This document shows, piece by piece, positions 36,571-48,467 of a DNA stretch of 64,000 nucleotides. The position numbers were made by a program, and so were the translations under genes. Numbering within the stretch: the stretch's first letter is position 1; every line of letters begins with the position of its first letter. Origin of the DNA: Heterobilharzia americana (lineage: Eukaryota; Platyhelminthes; Trematoda; Strigeidida; Schistosomatidae); the NCBI GenBank assembly GCA_944470555.2, contig OX104130.1:54283491-54347490 (forward strand). Reading direction: 5' to 3'. The notes beneath the pieces were generated by a model that was not told where the DNA came from, ran no database searches, and saw only the letters and a program-made list of their open reading frames with translations.

Positions 36571-38480
36571 AGCTTTTGAAAGATTTTCATCACGTTTGAA
36601 GAATGAAAAAGGTCAGTATAACCTCAAATTGTGTAGAGAATAATGCACAAGAATGCACAAAACATTTACAGCCTTCATTATGGTACAGTGTGAACAAAAA
36701 TGGAGTAAATGATGGAGAGTATTTATGAAGAGATTATTTTTGGCATAACATCATATTGCATCATAATCATTTGCAAGGAACTCATTCTGTAACTGACAGT
36801 CAGAGTGCTAACAAACTGATGCTGGGAAACTTGTAGTAGGATTTGTCTGCAAAAGTGATCGGTTAACACAAATAGGGGTGTTACAAAAGCATCAAAAGGG
36901 AATTATGACAAAAAGGCCTATAAAGTACTTTCACAGTTAACAGGAAATTACTATAACTAGGAAGTTGACTTGAATGTCATGAATGAACGCATCCATATTA
37001 GGCAATGCCAGATTCTATACGGACCATACATTGAATAATTCAAGTCTAATGATGATATTCTATTGCATCAGTTTAAATGCTCGCAATCTTAGGTGATGAG
37101 TACCACCTGCTCAAACATTTCAAGCAATTAGTTGTATTTTTCACTGGACCACTTCTGTTGATTTCACTTTTGGACAAATAATGGGACAGAAAAATTACTT
37201 GGCAACTTGTTGCATGTTCTAAATTCTACCTTTTAGGTAGAAACAGCTGATTTCTTCTTCTTTTCATGCTAGATGCTTTGTCATTTCCTTAAAAACAGTG
37301 TAAAAACTCATTATCATGGTTTTAAAATATCTAATTTAACGATTATCTGTTTTGTTTTGTAGTCTCATGGGAATAGTTCAGAGATCCCTGTCTTTAAGCT
37401 GTCTCAAAGAACATCTAAAGCATAATCTTTCCGTATTCACATTCATTTTCACTCCAGCAGTTTCCAATCCAACTGGATTTACTTCATTGATAGATGCCGA
37501 GGTGATTTCAAGTGTCTTTGGGGATACTGACAAATATTTATAGATATGCTGATGAAATCTAACGAAATGTTCACTCTGACAAGTCTAGCATTATACTCCA
37601 AGAACGGACGCAGTTCTTCCAACAACAAAATTTGAACAAACATCTACTTTTATTCAATTCTCATTTGATCTAATTTTCAAACAGAATATTTTCGCAGACG
37701 AAAAATGGTTATGTCAAGATGACGTTGATATGGTTATTAGCAATAAATTCTGCTTGAAAACTCTTCTAGTAAATTATACTATATCCATGTGTGCTATATC
37801 AAATAAACTAATCTAATATGAAAGTTTTAAAGCAGTGTTTGCAAGACATCTTTTCCACTGAATTCAGTGATTGGGCAAGCTATTTTCTCACTACATAGGA
37901 TGCTGAATTTGGCATATCTCATCTTCTAATGATATTAAATATACTTTTGGAGTGAGGTAAACATTCACAAAACATTATGATAGCAGTTAAAGACTTTGAG
38001 TTGCATTGTTTGAAAGCACTCAATTAATTCAGACTCAGGGGATTGTTGATACGTCCTCAGTTTATTACTGAAGCAAAATGTTGATCGCATCGCTATATAC
38101 CTACACCTTGACGTATTTTAATGTTCAAAATAGAATTCAAACACAAAAACTATCATTAATGATCCAAATTAGACAAAATAAAATATAATCTGATGTCATG
38201 AGTGTTTGGAAAGAGTGAATATCCTGAAAAACTACTGAATGATGGCAAAAGTCATAACTATAGCAATTTGGACATAATAGTTCCCTCATTTTTGTTTGCT
38301 ACAAAACAGTCATAATTTGATGAATAAAAATATTGAAGAAATGAACTCGATCAGTCCATAGCAAAATATTCTCTGGATCGACATTAAGGATAACTTTCAT
38401 AACTGAGTGTAAATTGCTTGTACGAGTAGACAAGTAAAATTCATGATATACCTTCGTATGAGTATGCATCTAAAAATTTA
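36571..38480. other. Non-coding, no feature recognised
   Basis: AT-rich. A 63-codon plus frame (37352-37543) shows no recognised domain. No splice-supported exon could be argued. Confidence 0.45.
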
Positions 38481-38514
38481 ACTGTTCTTATTGGATTTAT
38501 TATATTTGACTCTT

Positions 38515-38770
38515 CCAAGGTCAAAGCGTTTGAAACGATGGGTACTTAGTTCGTGCCTAATTGCGAACATGGTCGCCCAATGTGGTGCAAGTACATCCCA
38601 CTGACGAATACCAGATAGGACGAAACGCTTGTCCCAGATCCCACTGGTAGCTATCACCAAGTCACTTGTCACAATGAACATTCAAGTAATATGAAGAAAT
38701 CCGCATAAACATTCTTATTCAAATAGGGTTTGATCAATTCAACCCAGTGAAATTACGAGGTTTTGCAGGT
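38515..38770 (+). repeat. Family 1 hammerhead SINE with forward tail
   Basis: GGTCAAAGCGTTTGAAACGATGG (38519-38541) matches the tRNA-like head. Then GTGGTGCAAGTACATCC leads to the ribozyme: CTGACGA (38601-38607) intact, A in place of the G that starts stem II, GGACGAAACGC (38618-38628), triplet GTC (38631-38633). The tail (AAATCCGCATA, 38698 on) follows in the same orientation. Stem II is weak, so activity is uncertain. Confidence 0.68.
38601..38637 (+). ncRNA. Hammerhead ribozyme core, weakened stem II
   Basis: CTGACGA, GAAAC and the GTC cleavage triplet are all present. The G-C closing pair of stem II is A.C, and the helix below it pairs imperfectly (TACC with AGGA). Stem I (CCCA with CCAG) is poor. 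Listed because all catalytic core bases outside the helices survive. Confidence 0.45.
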
Positions 38771-39056
38771 ATCAACAAATAATAATGTTTACATTGATGG
38801 GTAATGAAAGACGTCAAGACTGTTGGTATCACGTGTAAACTATATAATAAATCTGTTTTTGGAGTAATTCACAAGATATTGCTACATCTCCTGAAAATAT
38901 CTCTACTGCAAGTAAAATTAAAATGTGGGAACCGATTTCGGTGGAAATAGAGGTGAATGCTTTAATCCGTGGCTAAACTTCATTTAACGTTTAAGTAACC
39001 AAACAATTACAACATCAGCTCAAGTAATATTCTTCGCTTTCTACCGTGGATCCACT
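38771..39056. other. Non-coding, no feature recognised
   Basis: Short AT-rich stretch before RTE-like copy F. Confidence 0.45.
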
Positions 39057-40665
39057 ATTATATTAATTATTATTATTTGTCCCTTGCCCACCCACTGTAA
39101 AATAGGTCTTCAGTAGCACGTCTTCAGTGCACTCTGTTTTCTCCAACCTTTTGAACCTGACTTCACCATAGCTCACAACCTCTCATTTCCTCCTCACACA
39201 ATCTCCTCTATGCCACACTCCGTTCAGATACCCAACTCGTCGTTTCCCATCTCAGCTCCACTCGAGTGACTGGTCTGACGCGTGATGTCTCCAATCGGTC
39301 TTCTCAGTGTATGCCCAATCCACATATACTTCCTTCTGCATATGTGTTGAGCAATTGGTTCTCGGTTAGTTCGCTGCCAGCCGACCAACAAGCCAGAGTT
39401 CCTTGTTGCATTTTCTTATTATTCTGGCCATCTCATCTCATCTTCAGTAACCAGTCAGCGTAGGAGACAGTTGTTCATGAATGTCTGTAGTTTGTTGGAA
39501 ATCACTTTCGTAACGCGCCAAGTCTCTCAACCATCACATAGAAGAACTGACTTGTTGAATAATATTGGTGGTCGAAATCCGGATGTTGTTCACGCTTTGT
39601 GCTGAATGCAGAAGATCTCCACACTGGTTTCAGGCTAATGAACACCTATCTCACCTTTCCGATCCTGACTGGCTTTGACGTCCTCATCTGTGCCACCGTC
39701 TGTAGTTGAAACGACGCTGCCTAGATAGGTGAAGGAGGCTACTTCCTTCACGTTTCTCCCATTCATGATGACTGATGCTTCTTGTTGTTGTTGATGTTGT
39801 TGGTGAGGTATCTTCATCACCTCAATCTTCTCTATGTTCACTTGAAGCATGTCCCGCCTTCGCTACCTCGCCTCGCCTCCTCTGTCAACTTGTTAGTTTT
39901 CGCCTGTAGATCTTCGAGTTTGTGCCACAAGATATTAGACACAAGTCATCAGCGAAATCCAAATCTTCTAGGTTCTTTCCCCCAGTCCAGTGTATCCCCC
40001 TCTTCTCATAGCTCCTCACTGTTTTCTGCACGTTGCAGTCGACCACAACACAATCAGGAATATCATGGGTGACAGTAGACAGCAGCCTTGTCTTACTCCT
40101 GTCTTCACTTCAAGGAATCATTGAGCTTCCGATTGTGAATTACTTGGCCGGCATGTGGCGTCTTCATATAGTTGTTGAGTGAGATTGATAAAGGTTTGTG
40201 ACACTGGAACTGTAGTGCTGAAGCAGCTGCCTGCCAAATTACTTCTCCATCGACGCTGTCGAAGGCCTTTCCAGAGTCGATGAAGTTGAGGTAAATATCC
40301 AGTTGACTGCCATTCTATACCCTGTTCTATGATGATGTGTAGTGTGGTGTTGGAATTTGATGTGCACATGATTTGTTCTTCCTGAAGTCAGCCAACTAGA
40401 CTGTTCCTGTTGTAGTTTTGAATCCATCTCATCCTCTAGTCTCTCGAGGATCATGGGGCTTAATATTTTGCTTGCATTGGGTGAGCAGGATCATGATTCC
40501 GTGCTAGTTCTTGTTAAGGCTTAGGTCGCCCTTCTTCGGGAGTTTGAAATGGCAGCCCTTCTTCCAATCGTCAGGTAACTTCCCTCTATTCCACACCTTC
40601 TTTAAGAGTAGTGTGAACATGTCCGCTGTTGTCCCTGCCTCTATTCTCAGTGCTTCTCATATATA
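39057..40665 (-). mobile_element. RTE-like element F, 5'-truncated, in the left arm of the inverted repeat
   Basis: Minus strand, 3' end at the ATT run 39063-39077, 5' truncation near 40660 in the RT N-terminal region. Frames in pieces: a damaged RT fingers region (40454-40239, 40369-40118), then ASFTYLGSVVSTTDGG (39850-39635). The FADD motif region (near 39960) is out of frame. Its mirror copy in the right arm (50694-50869 plus 54114-55506) shares the same lesions, so F was already broken when duplicated. Confidence 0.88.
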
Positions 40666-42054
40666 ATAATATAATAATGTAATATAATTCAGTTAAATCA
40701 TGCAACTGGACTTGTTTGTGAAGTTCTTAGTATCATACAATGTTTCTACTTTATTCCGCAGCATAACACCTCTCCAAGAGACTATAATCATAATTTGTCG
40801 TTGCACAGAAGACAACCAAGTTCGTAGTAGAAGTGGTACGCTTCTCAAGTTAAGGATGGATAATTTTCACTCGATTAAATCTTCTAACAAAAGACTGATG
40901 TAGTCGCTAGATGTAATTCACTAAAGCCGACGTAGTCAGGTTTATTTACAAGAAACTATCTTCAAAATTAAGAATCCATACAGTCACATTTTACAAATAG
41001 TCTTCGACAGATAATTTGTAGTTTATTATGGCTTACGCCATGCAAAACAGCTACTTGACACCTTCAATAGTGGTCAAAAGATATCAATTTTACTTAGAAT
41101 TATGAGAGTAAATATTCTTTTAAACTTATTGGTTTGTCCAAAGGGTAAGATAGAGATGGAAAAGGAGAACAAAGCATTCGTTGTAAAGATAGTTTCACGT
41201 GGACAGTATATAAACTTTTACAGTCACTTATCCATAAGCTATGAAAGAGGCTTGATCAGGATGTATCATGAAACAGCAATGAAACTGTGCTATACTAAGA
41301 GGCTAGATGATGAAATAAGGTAGACTGAAGGGCGTCTACGAGGTTGGTAATTCCCATACTTATCTGGAAATACTGTAGGTATAAAAGTAAGAAAGAGCGG
41401 AACATCTTTTTTGAAAAATGCCTATTTTCCTAAAACTAAATCACAACGGATCAATGTTGCTAAGAAAATTAACGGAAGTATTAGAATTGGGATGAATCAG
41501 AACTATTCAGATACTATGTTTGTGACAGTATTTGAAAAAACACGCTGCACCAAGAAGTTGTAAGTACAAAGCTTTTTGAATCTGTGGACCGAAACCGTGT
41601 CTATCATTTCACAGGCATGTGTGGAAGTAAGTGCTACAGAAGAATAGATCAACTGATATCCACCAAGATCTTAGAACAGTTAGAAAAAAGTCTGCTTCTT
41701 ATAGGTCCAAGGTTGTCGAATATTAAAATGGGTAACCATGTTGGAATAATCGAGGCTTTTAGAACCTCAAAAAGACAAAAATGTTCGCTTGTATTTCGAT
41801 ATGCTGAAGTTAATGGAGTTAGAAGAATCTGATTCCATTTTATATTCAAGAAGGGATGAATATTAACTTTCTATTGGACTAGTGGTGTCTGAAAAATCTG
41901 TTTATATTTCGCTGTTAATTCGTCTTTATCTTTTTACTAATTGAAATGTAAGTAATAATTTAAAAATCTTTCTACTTATAGGTTTGTAGGAGGTTGATTG
42001 ACTTGAAAGGAAATTGAAGTGAAATCAACAGGTAAATCATTGAAGACTTGAGAG

Positions 42055-42215
42055 CACTCGACAACCATTTCATCCTAGTTTGAGCGTTCTCGTCCAAGTA
42101 CACTCACTAACTAGTGTTAGACTGAACCCAACGCCTTCATGTTTCACAATAAGCATTTCGTTACACAACTATGGAGTTTGGAACGGATGGTCCATTCTTC
42201 CAGCCTATATTAATT
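42055..42215 (-). repeat. Family 2-like hammerhead SINE, degenerate, left arm
   Basis: Minus strand: B-box-like GTTGGGTTCAGTC, then GTGTACTTGGACGAGAACGC, ACTAGGATGAAATGG and GTTGTCGAGTGCTC. The ribozyme keeps its outline but the core starts GGACGAG and ends TGAAAT, so it should be inactive. Mirror copy in the right arm at 49137-49297 (plus). Confidence 0.6.
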
Positions 42216-42429
42216 CACAAAATTCCCTGACTACTATCTACTATCACCAGGAAGTATTAGTTCTCAAAACCAACTTGCATAATGATTCGCTGTTCAGCAC
42301 TCTCATGCCCGTAGTGGTTCTCTGTGATGCGAACCTCTTGAAGTCAGACGTCACCGCATAAACCTCCAAACTGGCTGGCGATCTGTTGCTCACGTTTGAC
42401 GTATTTAAAGATGAAATTCAAGGAGTTCG

Positions 42430-42625
42430 AGTGGGAAGCCAACCATGTTAGGTGCAAGGACAAATGCTGTTCCACGGAAGTGCATGATATTTACTCTGAG
42501 TCATGGATTGACAGAAGTTGGGATACATGGTTCATTCGTCTCCTGTATTGTGGCTAAATGATGACATGCTTAACTTGAGAAATGAGTGTTCCAGATTTCA
42601 TCTCACACTGAGATATGATTGTTAG
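42430..42625 (+). repeat. Family 2 SINE leader and head, left arm
   Basis: TTGACAGAAGTTGGGATACATG (42509-42530) is the leader seen at 7090 and 61780; GTGGCTAAATGATGACATGCT (42552-42572) is the tRNA-like head. No ribozyme remains. Mirror copy at 48732-48922 in the right arm. Confidence 0.55.
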
Positions 42626-42884
42626 ACTATTGTTTTCAAATTTTCGAGATACTTTTGGGTTGTAGAACACTGAGGAGGATCTACAAAGAAAAATTGCATC
42701 GTCATAATTTGTATATGTTGTTTTAACTACATTTTCATGCAGAGTCCTTAATCATTGACGTGCAATATTTCGACAGTTTTGACCAGAATGTCTGCATTTT
42801 TGCATGTATCTCAGATCAATAGTTAGATTCATTAGGGGCTAATGTTACATTTTACTCCAGCGATATCAGCTGATAGAGGCTCCT

Positions 42885-43035
42885 GGTGCTAGTTCTTGTA
42901 AGGACTTAGGTGGCCCTTCTTCCAATCGCCAGGTACCTTCCCTTTCTTTCAGACCTTCCTCAGTAGCGGTGTGAAGATGTCCGCCGTTGTCTCTTCGTTT
43001 GTTCTCAGTGCTTCAGGCGGGATTCCATCCATCCG
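42885..43035 (-). mobile_element. RTE-like element H, short RT fragment
   Basis: About 150 bases from the RT N-terminal region (GTGCTAGTTCTTGTAAGGAC to GGCGGGATTCCATCC), matching 52205-52365 of copy G. It starts exactly where the left arm of the inverted repeat stops, so the arm boundary lies at an RTE-like sequence. Confidence 0.8.
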
Positions 43036-43975
43036 TGGATCCATATTTCATTAAAATATCCGTTAATTGTTACTGTTTTGTCTAACCTGTCAATGTATAG
43101 AACTCAGCTTTTGATTGAAATGATTGGTTTGCGAAACCTGTTGATTGCCTTGTCTTTTAATTAGCCTAACTCATGAAAAGCAAACCTTCAAGCTTTTCAG
43201 CGCTGAGTTCAGTTAAATATGCATACATCTATCACCTTTTAAACTCATTTAATAGCTCAGTTCACATGTGTGCTTATGTGCGTTGGTGGCACAAAGATAA
43301 GATATTCTATGTATAAACTTATTAAGCCCTCGATGGAAATATACACTGACATTGCTAAGGGTAGAAAGTTATTGCCGTAACTTCTGAAATTTAATCAAAG
43401 TAAGCTAGAGTTATCGAGGAAGTAAGCAGCTTCCAGAAAAAAGTTTGAAAAAAAATGCCAAATGATACCACAAATGGCGCCTAAGACCATGTGATTACGG
43501 AAATCGCCAGACAGGTAACTTGTTGTTTGAGCACTAAAGCAAAGACTCACTGATTTTCGATGCCTTTGTACCGTCGTTCATAGGAATCCATTTAGTTTCT
43601 CATTCCCTACGCATGAAGTATGCATGTGTTTTAATTTATTCCAAATATGTATTATAACATCATTACAAATCAATATTTTCGCTTTTTCTGACCTATCATT
43701 TTCATGCAACGTACAATAATATTTTTGGACAGCATATATCAAGTGACTTACATATTCTCTACACACATTCGTACTTTATTAGAAAATGATTCAAGGTTGT
43801 CTGGTTGTTATTTTTAATCCTGGCGTTTAAAGCATTTTATCAAACTTTATTGACTTAAAAGATGGTGAGTTCATACCAAGAATTAAGGAGCAAATCACAG
43901 TAAATCGCACAGGATCATACGAATATGATAGATTAGTTTGGTAGTTCAAGATATTTCTCAAGTCGATTCATTTCA
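43036..43975. other. Non-coding, no feature recognised
   Basis: Start of the inverted repeat spacer; AT-rich. A 62-codon minus frame (43578-43766) has no recognised domain. Confidence 0.45.
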
Positions 43976-45010
43976 CACGTTTATTATTATTATTAATCAT
44001 CCCTTGGGTTCCTAGATGAACATATGGCTTCAGTAGAATGTCACCATTTCACTCAGTTATCTTTATTCTTTTCAACCTGACTGCACCACTGCCCAGAAGC
44101 TCCAATTTCTTCTTTACACGATCGCCTCCATGTCATCCTCGGTTCAGATGCCCAACTAGTTGTTTCCCATTTGCCATTCTCATTTGTGCCATCTGTAATT
44201 GAAACGATGCTACGCCGCCTGGGTGGGTGAAAGGGACTACTTCCTCCGGGTTTCTCCCGTTGATAGTGATTGGTGATTGGTGCCAGTTGTTGATGTTGAT
44301 GAAGTCTCGTCTTCGCTGTCCTGTCTCCTCTGTTAACTTGTTTGTTCTTGCCTGTACATCTTCGAGTTTGTGAGACAAGACATTAGATATAAATCATCAT
44401 CGTTGGTGAAATCCGAATCTTCCAGCGTCTTTTCATCACTCCACTCAGAGTATGCCCATCTCCTCGCTCCTCACCGTTGCCTCTTGCATGATCCAATCGA
44501 CCACAATCAGAAAGATCATCGGTGATAGTAAACTGCAACCTTGTCTTATTCCTGTCTTCACTTCAAAGACATCACTGGGCTTTCCACTGGGGATCATTTG
44601 GCATGTAGCATATAGCTATTGAATGAGATTGACAAAGGTTTGTGACACTGGGACTGTAGTGCTGAAGCAGCTGCCTGCCAAATTACTTCTCCATCGACGC
44701 TGTCGAAGGCCTTTCCAGAGTCGATGAAGTTGAGGTAAATATCCAGTTGACTGCCATTCTATACCCTGTTCTATGATGATGTGTAGTGTGGTGTTGGAAT
44801 TTGATGTGCACATGATTTGTTCTTCCTGAAGTCAGCCAACTAGACTGTTCCTGTTGTAGTTTTGAATCCATCTCATCCTCTAGTCTCTTTAGGATGATGT
44901 GGTTTAAATATTGCTGGGGGTGGACGGAAGCATGATTCTGCGCCAGTTCCTGCAAAGACTAAGGTCTCCCTTCTTTGGAAGTTTGAGAATGTAGCCCTTC
45001 TTCCAATAGA
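43976..45010 (-). mobile_element. RTE-like element I, internally deleted
   Basis: Minus strand, ATT tail at 43981-43996. A deletion near 44169 removes most of the 3' C-terminal region. The order is otherwise kept: FTHPGGVAS in place of FTYLGSTVS near 44240, the FADD region out of frame near 44410, RT fingers at 44955-44616. 44640-44888 is almost identical to 40207-40443 of element F while its flanks are clearly more different. Confidence 0.85.
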
Positions 45011-48000
45011 TGAAAATATAAATTGTGGTGACATTCGAATCACTACTGATGAAGACTATGAATGGACGACACTTTATGACGGTTGTACCATGTTGTCGAT
45101 TAGATGAGTCTGCAAAAAAAAACATAGTTGGGTGCCAGTATAATAAGTGAACGAAAACATGTATATCAGAAAGCGTGAATTTTTAAGGTAAATTATTTTA
45201 AGGCTAATCTGCTTGACTGTTGTTCAGTGCCGTCGATTTTTGAGTTGCGGTTCAACTCCTGTATGTCTGTGATGGAAACTATCTAAATTAACGTTTGCGA
45301 AAACTAAGAAGACTTATTCATAGACATAGCTTATAAGGAATAAATGGGCTTAAAAATAATCAGTATGTTAAAGCACCAAATTGCTACTTCAGTCGTCAAA
45401 TGATAACTGGAAAGAGAAAGATTGTACATTTATCGCGCTCAACATAACAGGAGGGTTACTAAGACAGTTTTAATGTAACAAAAAATTGTTTTTGAATGCA
45501 TAAAATAAGTTGAAGCCATCTTAATGCTCCACTCTCCATTTTATACAAACCAATCTTATGATCCACTTAAACAACACATTTAGGTACAGACGAAGTTGGA
45601 TGTCTATTGTTTGAGTCAGTGAGGTCATTCGATTTGATTTATCATTAGAATGCACTTTGTTCTGATAAACACAGTTGGATATGGTTAACTATCTCAACAT
45701 GAGACTTGTTAAAGTTGGAGCTGTAACTTATTTGTTTAGGGGATTGACTTTCAAGAAGTGGGGCATGGATTCGAACCCTGCTCTACCTACCGGGGCTTGG
45801 AAAGCCAGGTATTATAATCAGCCGTCATACAGTAGGTGTGCCTTACTGCCTAATACATGAATCTGCACAAGGTTTCTGAGTGTGGCTTTTTGGTAATGTT
45901 GCAGAAATGCATTGCTAATGAATGTCAACAAGCCGAAAACATGTCAAAATAACTTCCACCAGAATAGCTCCTAGCATTTAACACCGTCAATCCCAGGTAG
46001 TTAGAAAAGTTACTAAACATTCTTTTAGTTCGCAGAAGTTACTGACATTTTTGACTCACCTATTCTGATCCTTCAGTGGTCTCGCAGTAACGGCAAACAG
46101 TTGCTGCGTTTGATTGGTGCTGACAAAATACAAACCATAAGAATCCCTAGAAGCTATAAGTAACTGCCTAAAAGAGAATGGCCAAAATGGGTTTAAAATA
46201 TTCACTGTAGAGATTGTTTTGATTGGCAGTTAAGTCCATCCACTTGGCGGATAAGTCGAAGAACTCAAGAATGCTAGCCATCATTAAATTAACGTGATGC
46301 GATAACGCTTATTCCAATAGATTTGGGCAGCCATAACCTTGCTTGCAATTATTAAAAATCTCACATGTAAACGCGAAAAACTTGAAGAGAAGTCCCAAGC
46401 AGTTGAAGTGGAATTCGAACCTCGCAACCTCGTGGATGCAAGTCAAACACTTAAGCTAACGAAACAGAAGTGCACAAATACAGTTAAAAATATAAAAAAA
46501 ACATGCATTCATCAGCCAACTTGAATTCTGTTAGGAATATTTGATGAAACACTTCTTTTCTATTATCAATTCACAGAAATTATTTGTCAGAACATGAAGT
46601 AAATCAATCGAATCAGTAACTAAACAATACAACAACGACCATCCACCTTAGCTACAAATATTCACCACTATTTCAAAGCAATACATGTAATATACGCTCT
46701 GCTACAACAACAACAACAACACTACTACTACTTTTAAAAACGGAAAAGGTCACTAGTTATTATTTCTTTCAGTCATGTTCTGCTGACATCAGCTTCCTCA
46801 TGAAGACAAGCAGTTGCAAATAAGAGGAAGCAGAGGAGTCAAAATTCTGAACGGCTACTACTACGACGATGATCATGACTGGAAATATGTTGGTTTTTAC
46901 TAAGCCCCTATGGTAGCCTTGGTGAGTAACTTAATATAGTATACGCCTGAGAAAGGCAGATTAAATTTCTGCGTGTACTCCAACATTTTCAATAAATCTT
47001 AGGTTTCGGTTGAAGGGAGCGGTGTTTTCTGACTTCATTAACAAACATGAAGTATTTGTACTAGCGGCGCTTTGCTTCACTGTTATGCAAGAAAAAAAAA
47101 TGTCGAATGGAGATAATACCAGACAAAATGGTGACTTCACACCAATAAATAAAAAGCACATAATACTGACAAAGTTCTGCATAAAAATTCATGCAGCTTT
47201 AAAGTGTTTCATTAATTTATTTCGATAAAGCAATAAAGTCAGAGAAAAACTGAGTCAGTGAAAAGGGGAGCCATTTGTTCAGCTTCTTTTGGCTTAGTTT
47301 CCAGTAATAGTAAATTTCATCACTTGACATGATTTACTATGACGCAATTACATAATGTTGAGAAGTTTGAAATAGGATGAAACGCATGCTAGGAATTTTA
47401 ATACTACATACTTAGCAATATAATCACCATGCGGTTCATGACAATACTGAGGTAACTACAAAGTAGCATATCTTTTTATGATGTCTATGAATTCAATCCA
47501 TGAATCAAATAAAAACTAATTACAAATAATAATAATAATGATTAACTTCTATAAGCTATCAAGCAGCCTAGATGTGTAATGTAAGGTCATATAAACAATA
47601 TTACTCAAATCCTAGTTGGATGCCTACAGAGTATTCAAACGGTTCTGAAGAGCAGCCACTGTGATTAAACTTAGTAGGGGGTGTAGACATCGTAAAATGA
47701 AAGGAGAAAGGTACGGAAAAAAATATAGGTGAAACTTAAATATCTAGTTAGAAGAACTTAAACATTCAAGGATAACCTTGAGTTAGCAGAAACATTAACT
47801 TTGAAATCAGAAACGCAGAAAAAAAGACAAACTGTATTTGTTCAATGGATAAGTCAATCTAAGATCAACTTGATATGTTTCTAAGCAACAGAGTAACATC
47901 TATCTTTTAGCAACCTCGACGTCAAATAGAGATATGACTTTGTCATAGCAGACTAAGGATGCTTAAAGTGTAGTGATCATACAGTCCTTTAAAACTAAAG

Positions 48001-48467
48001 GACTGACTAGTTTCAGAGTCTTTTCGGTACTTTGAATAACCATTTTGGAATGTTTATGACTCATTCCTCACCTTCGTAACGAATATCATTGGCTTAGTAT
48101 TATTATTATCTCCGCTGACAAAAAGAAGGGAAGTAGTTGACAACACCGACTATTTTACCTTCTTGGGAAGTTGGATAAGCCTAATGAGTTGATGGTCAAT
48201 GAAACATCGCCATAAATTCAACTAACTGTGATACTAATTAGGTAATAAATTTCAAAGCCAAGGATTGAGTGTACCCTGCATCAGTTTCCACCATCCTACT
48301 TCATGACTGCAAAACATTGGAACTGATGTTAAAGAATATATAGAGCCTCTAGGTTTTTCATCAACACTACCTTTGAAAACACGACTGCTTTTCGTTAGGT
48401 ACAAGGTGAGAAATGTAGGAATAATGATAAAACCTTGAATAAAAGATGTCAGTCAGCTGATAAGGTT
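45011..48467. other. Inverted repeat spacer, mostly featureless, with tRNA-like scraps
   Basis: AT-rich. 45690-45790 has a B-box-like string in plus (GGATTCGAACCC, 45767-45778). 46398-46460 has one in minus (GAGGTTCGAATTCC). Both may be SINE heads but lack a ribozyme or tail. A short CAA/CTA microsatellite lies at 46705-46733. Frames of 61-73 codons (45675, 46339, 47010) have no recognised domain. Confidence 0.4.

Larger units (their letters stand above)
39117..42884. repeat. Large inverted repeat, left arm
   Basis: Positions pair with the right arm so that coordinates sum to 91352 (inner part, 40666-42884) or 94579 (outer part, 39117 to about 40480). The 3227-base difference is the element inserted in the right arm. 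Peptides read from five frames in the inner part are identical in both arms; in the outer part I saw only scattered substitutions. Contains element F and two SINEs; frames at 40700-40903, 41102-41323 and 41584-41832 have no recognised domain. Confidence 0.93.

Noticed and set aside
40700..42361. Frames repeated exactly at 48991-50652 as a duplicated gene family
   Set aside because: They are copied with the inverted repeat, lack domains, and the surrounding non-coding DNA is equally identical.
46398..46460. tRNA gene on the minus strand
   Set aside because: It has a B-box-like string only; no cloverleaf could be drawn by eye.
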